Shown here piece by piece: positions 31,515 to 34,322 of a DNA stretch of 34,322 bases (positions are counted from its first letter, which is position 1; each line of letters opens with the position of its first letter). This DNA comes from Paracoccaceae bacterium (GTDB lineage Bacteria > Pseudomonadota > Alphaproteobacteria > Rhodobacterales > Rhodobacteraceae): NCBI GenBank assembly GCA_947468085.1, contig CANIKY010000027.1, forward strand, positions 1-34,322, written 5' to 3'. Under the pieces are notes generated by a model, which saw only the letters and a program-made list of their open reading frames with translations, did not search any database and had not been told where the DNA came from. The translations under genes were made by a program, and so were the position numbers.

Positions 31515-34322
31515 TCAGCTACACCCGCTCGTCCCGCCGCAGGTGTTGCACTTCATGCAGGTGCCATTGCGCACCAAGGTGTAGTTGCCGCATTCGCCAC
31601 ACGGGTCGCCCTCATAGCCCTGCATCTTGGCCTTGGAGCGTTGGTCCATGCTGACCGTGCCTGAGGACAGCGCCGTAGACGCCGCACCACCCCCCACAGC
31701 CACGCGCACCGTTTCTGGCATCAGCAGCGTCGCAGTATCGCCCGCAGCCCCCATGCCGGAAAAGCCCGTCATCCCCATGCCGCCTTGCAGCACCACCAGA
31801 TCCTGCGGCACGCGCTTGCGCAGATATCCGGTTGACGAGATTTGCTTGATCACCTCCAACCCGCGCGTGGCAGCGCTTTCCGATACATCGGCGATGTTGC
31901 GCTTGCCCTCTTGATCGCCCCGTCCCAGATCGTCAAACGAATGGCCCGTGGGCTGCACATGCGCCAGATCGGTGCGGTCCAGATAAGAAATCGCCAGTTC
32001 GCGGAAGATGTAATCCAAGATCGATGTGGCATTCTTGACCGAGTCGTTGCCCTGCACCATGCCCGCCGGTTCAAAGCGGGTGAAGGTGAACGCCTCGACA
32101 TATTCCTCCAAGGGCACGCCGTATTGCAGACCAACCGAAATCGCGATGGCAAAGTTGTTCATCATGGCGCGAAAGCCCGCACCTTCCTTGTGCATATCGA
32201 TGAAAATCTCGCCCAAACGCCCGTCGCCATATTCGCCCGTGCGCAGGTACACCTTATGCCCGCCGACGATGGCCTTTTGCGTATAGCCCTTGCGCCGTTC
32301 TGGCAGCTTTTCGCGGTTCGTGCGGATCACTTCCTTGATGATAAGACGCTCGACGATCTTTTCGGCCATAACCGCGGCCTTTTCCTGCGCCGAGCCGGTG
32401 GCCATGATCTCTTCGGCCTCTTCGTCATCCTCAATCAGCGCCGAGGCCAAAGGCTGGCTTAGCTTTGACCCATCGCGGTACAGCGCGTTGGCCTTGACGC
32501 CCAGCGAGTGCGACAATTCATAAGCCGCCAGCGTTTCGGCAATGCTGGCCGAGTTGGGCATATTGATCGTCTTGGAAATAGCGCCCGAGATGAAGGACTG
32601 TGCGGCCGCCATCATATAGATATGGCTTTCCACCGACAGATAGCGCTTGCCCCTTTTGCCGCAGGCATTGGCGCAATCAAAGACGTTGTAGTGGTGCTGC
32701 TTAAGGAAGGGCGCGCCTTCCAGTGTCATCGTACCGCAGACATGGTCGTTGCAAGCGTCAATCTGGGCCTTGGTAAACCCCAAATGGCGCAGCAGGTCAA
32801 AGCTGGGGTCGGCCAGTTTGTCGGCGGGTATGCCCAAGGTGCCCTTGCAGAAATCCTCACCCAGCGTCCACTGGTTAAAGACAAAGCGGATGTCAAAGGC
32901 CGTGGGCAGGGCCGCTTCGATCTTTTCAATCTCGCGCGGGCCAAAGCCGTGGCCGATCAGCGCGGTATGGTTGATGGCAGGAGCCTGCGCGATAGAGCCG
33001 TGGCCCACAGCATAGGCCACCATTTCGGCGATCTGGTGGCCGGGATAGCCCAAGGTTTCCAAAGCACCGGGGACGGATTGGTTGATGATCTTAAAATACC
33101 CCCCGCCCGCCAGTTTCTTGAACTTCACCAGCGCAAAGTCAGGCTCGATGCCGGTGGTGTCACAATCCATCACCAGCCCGATGGTGCCGGTGGGGGCAAT
33201 CACGGTGGTTTGGGCGTTGCGATAGCCATGCGCCTCACCCAAGGCCAAGGCTTCATCCCACGCCGATTTGGCCAAGGCCACCAGCGTCTGGTCGGGGCAG
33301 TTGCGATGATCGAGTGTGACCGGATCGACATTCAGGCCCTCGTAAGCCCCCGTGCCATAGGCTGCCGCGCGGTGGTTGCGGATCACGCGCAGCATATGCT
33401 TGGCGTTGCGATCGTAGCTTGGGAAAGCGCCCAGTTCCTTGGCCATCTCGGCCGAGGTGGCATAGGAAACACCCGTCATCAGGGCTGTCAAAGCCCCACA
33501 CAGCGCGCGGCCCTCTTTGCTGTCGTAGCCTAAACCCATCGTCATCAGCAAACCGCCGATATTGGCATAGCCAAGGCCCAGCGTGCGGAAATTATAGGAC
33601 AGTTGCGCAATTTCCTTGGAGGGGAACTGCGCCATCATCACCGAGATTTCCAGCGTGATCGTCCAAAGGCGTGTTGCATGCATATAGGCTTCGGCGTCGA
33701 ACTTGGCGTTCATTTGGAACGTCAGCAGGTTCATCGAGGCCAGATTGCAGGCCGTGTCATCCAGAAACATATATTCCGAACACGGGTTTGACCCGCGGAT
33801 CGGCCCGTCTTCGGGGCAGGTGTGCCACGCATTGACCGTGTCGTGAAACTGGATGCCGGGATCCGCACAAGCCCAAGCGGCATGGCCGATCTGGTCCCAC
33901 AGCTCACGCGCCGAGATGGTCTTGGCCACCTTGCCATCGGTGCGGCGGATCAGCTCCCACGGCAGGTCATCTTTGACGGCCTTCAGGAAGGAATCCGTCA
34001 CGCGGACTGAATTGTTCGAGTTCTGGCCTGACACGGTCATATAGGCTTCGGAATCCCAATCCGTGTCATAGGTGGGAAATTCGATCGAGGTGAAGCCTTG
34101 CTTGGCATATTGCAGGATGCGGAATGTGTAGGTGTCGGGGATCATGGCCTTTTTGGCCGATTTGATCGCGGCTTTCAGCGCGGGGTTCTTGGCTGGATCA
34201 ACCGAGTCTTCCGACGATCCGTCCCATGTGCGAATGGCGGTGAAAATCTCGTTCAGGCGCGCTTCATGCGCCTTGGAACCCGCCACAAGCGAGGCCACCT
34301 TTTGCTCTTCGATCACTTTCCA
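31515..34322 (-). CDS. nrdJ: Vitamin B12-dependent (class II) ribonucleotide reductase, 5'-truncated by the window
   Basis: NrdJ reduces ribonucleotides to deoxyribonucleotides with adenosylcobalamin and works with or without oxygen. The frame is open to the window edge; 935 residues are visible of about 1200 expected, so the N-terminus, including the first redox cysteine, lies outside. The thiyl-radical site is the NPCSE motif (active cysteine encoded at 33780-33782), with the redox partner cysteine 11 residues later in TACNLASMN. Other matches are ADPGIQFHD, the [22 protein letters not shown] block, and a C-terminal cysteine-rich tail (CGECGNYTL, then CMKCNTCGG) that probably binds zinc or relays electrons from thioredoxin. 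No intein or frameshift is seen. A cobalamin riboswitch, if there is one, would lie beyond the window. Confidence 0.96.
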   Translation of the reverse strand, partial: WKVIEEQKVASLVAGSKAHEARLNEIFTAIRTWDGSSEDSVDPAKNPALKAAIKSAKKAMIPDTYTFRILQYAKQGFTSIEFPTYDTDWDSEAYMTVSGQNSNNSVRVTDSFLKAVKDDLPWELIRRTDGKVAKTISARELWDQIGHAAWACADPGIQFHDTVNAWHTCPEDGPIRGSNPCSEYMFLDDTACNLASMNLLTFQMNAKFDAEAYMHATRLWTITLEISVMMAQFPSKEIAQLSYNFRTLGLGYANIGGLLMTMGLGYDSKEGRALCGALTALMTGVSYATSAEMAKELGAFPSYDRNAKHMLRVIRNHRAAAYGTGAYEGLNVDPVTLDHRNCPDQTLVALAKSAWDEALALGEAHGYRNAQTTVIAPTGTIGLVMDCDTTGIEPDFALVKFKKLAGGGYFKIINQSVPGALETLGYPGHQIAEMVAYAVGHGSIAQAPAINHTALIGHGFGPREIEKIEAALPTAFDIRFVFNQWTLGEDFCKGTLGIPADKLADPSFDLLRHLGFTKAQIDACNDHVCGTMTLEGAPFLKQHHYNVFDCANACGKRGKRYLSVESHIYMMAAAQSFISGAISKTINMPNSASIAETLAAYELSHSLGVKANALYRDGSKLSQPLASALIEDDEEAEEIMATGSAQEKAAVMAEKIVERLIIKEVIRTNREKLPERRKGYTQKAIVGGHKVYLRTGEYGDGRLGEIFIDMHKEGAGFRAMMNNFAIAISVGLQYGVPLEEYVEAFTFTRFEPAGMVQGNDSVKNATSILDYIFRELAISYLDRTDLAHVQPTGHSFDDLGRGDQEGKRNIADVSESAATRGLEVIKQISSTGYLRKRVPQDLVVLQGGMGMTGFSGMGAAGDTATLLMPETVRVAVGGGAASTALSSGTVSMDQRSKAKMQGYEGDPCGECGNYTLVRNGTCMKCNTCGGTSGCS

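Overview
The window looks like ordinary chromosomal DNA of a Gram-negative alphaproteobacterium, most likely in the Rhodobacterales (Roseobacter/Rhodobacter relatives). This rests on recognising the proteins, not on a database search. The clues are moderately high GC, dense short-spaced operons, a cobalamin-dependent NrdJ reductase, an uninterrupted prfB, a helix-turn-helix/DUF4115 gene next to ispG, and an M23 peptidase overlapping a bactofilin gene. I see no phage, insertion sequence, integrase, CRISPR array or rRNA.

Layout. 30-7938 (minus strand) is a close-packed series read from right to left: an AsmA-like giant envelope protein, queA (4-bp overlap), an MFS transporter, a DUF924 protein and lpd. 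8038-11320 (plus) is a divergent series: BCP-type peroxiredoxin, DUF455 ferritin-like protein, M23 peptidase and bactofilin, closed by a clear terminator. A DHA2-type MFS exporter follows (11463-12884). It converges on prfB and mrcA (PBP1A), which share a good sigma70-like promoter. Next come a DsbA-family periplasmic protein (plus), ispG and a RodZ-like gene (minus), a small exported unknown (minus), and an M20 peptidase with a coupled GNAT gene (plus).

22800-24615 is an RNA-rich stretch with two identical tRNA-Asp(GTC) genes, a pirin gene, tRNA-Val(TAC) and tRNA-Val(CAC). Candidate promoters precede the Asp pair and each Val gene. lon, with a textbook terminator, lies beyond, followed by tgt. 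28448-30439 is a compact three-gene catabolic-looking operon: luciferase-like monooxygenase, 4-OT-like tautomerase and alpha/beta hydrolase. It is divergent from an EamA exporter. The window ends inside nrdJ.

Themes. Cell envelope and shape recur (AsmA-like, M23 plus bactofilin, PBP1A, RodZ-like). Queuosine synthesis is split between queA and tgt, about 23 kb apart. The rest is mainly housekeeping: redox, release factor 2, isoprenoids, proteolysis and dNTPs.

No undescribed system stands out. The observations most worth testing are: (1) the monooxygenase/tautomerase/hydrolase operon, whose tautomerase lacks the Arg39 of classical 4-OT; (2) a leader-trailer inverted repeat that would clamp one tRNA-Asp precursor; (3) a nested 21-bp palindrome downstream of lon; and (4) a palindrome upstream of bcp at an activator-like position. 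Promoter and terminator calls were made by eye from sequence.
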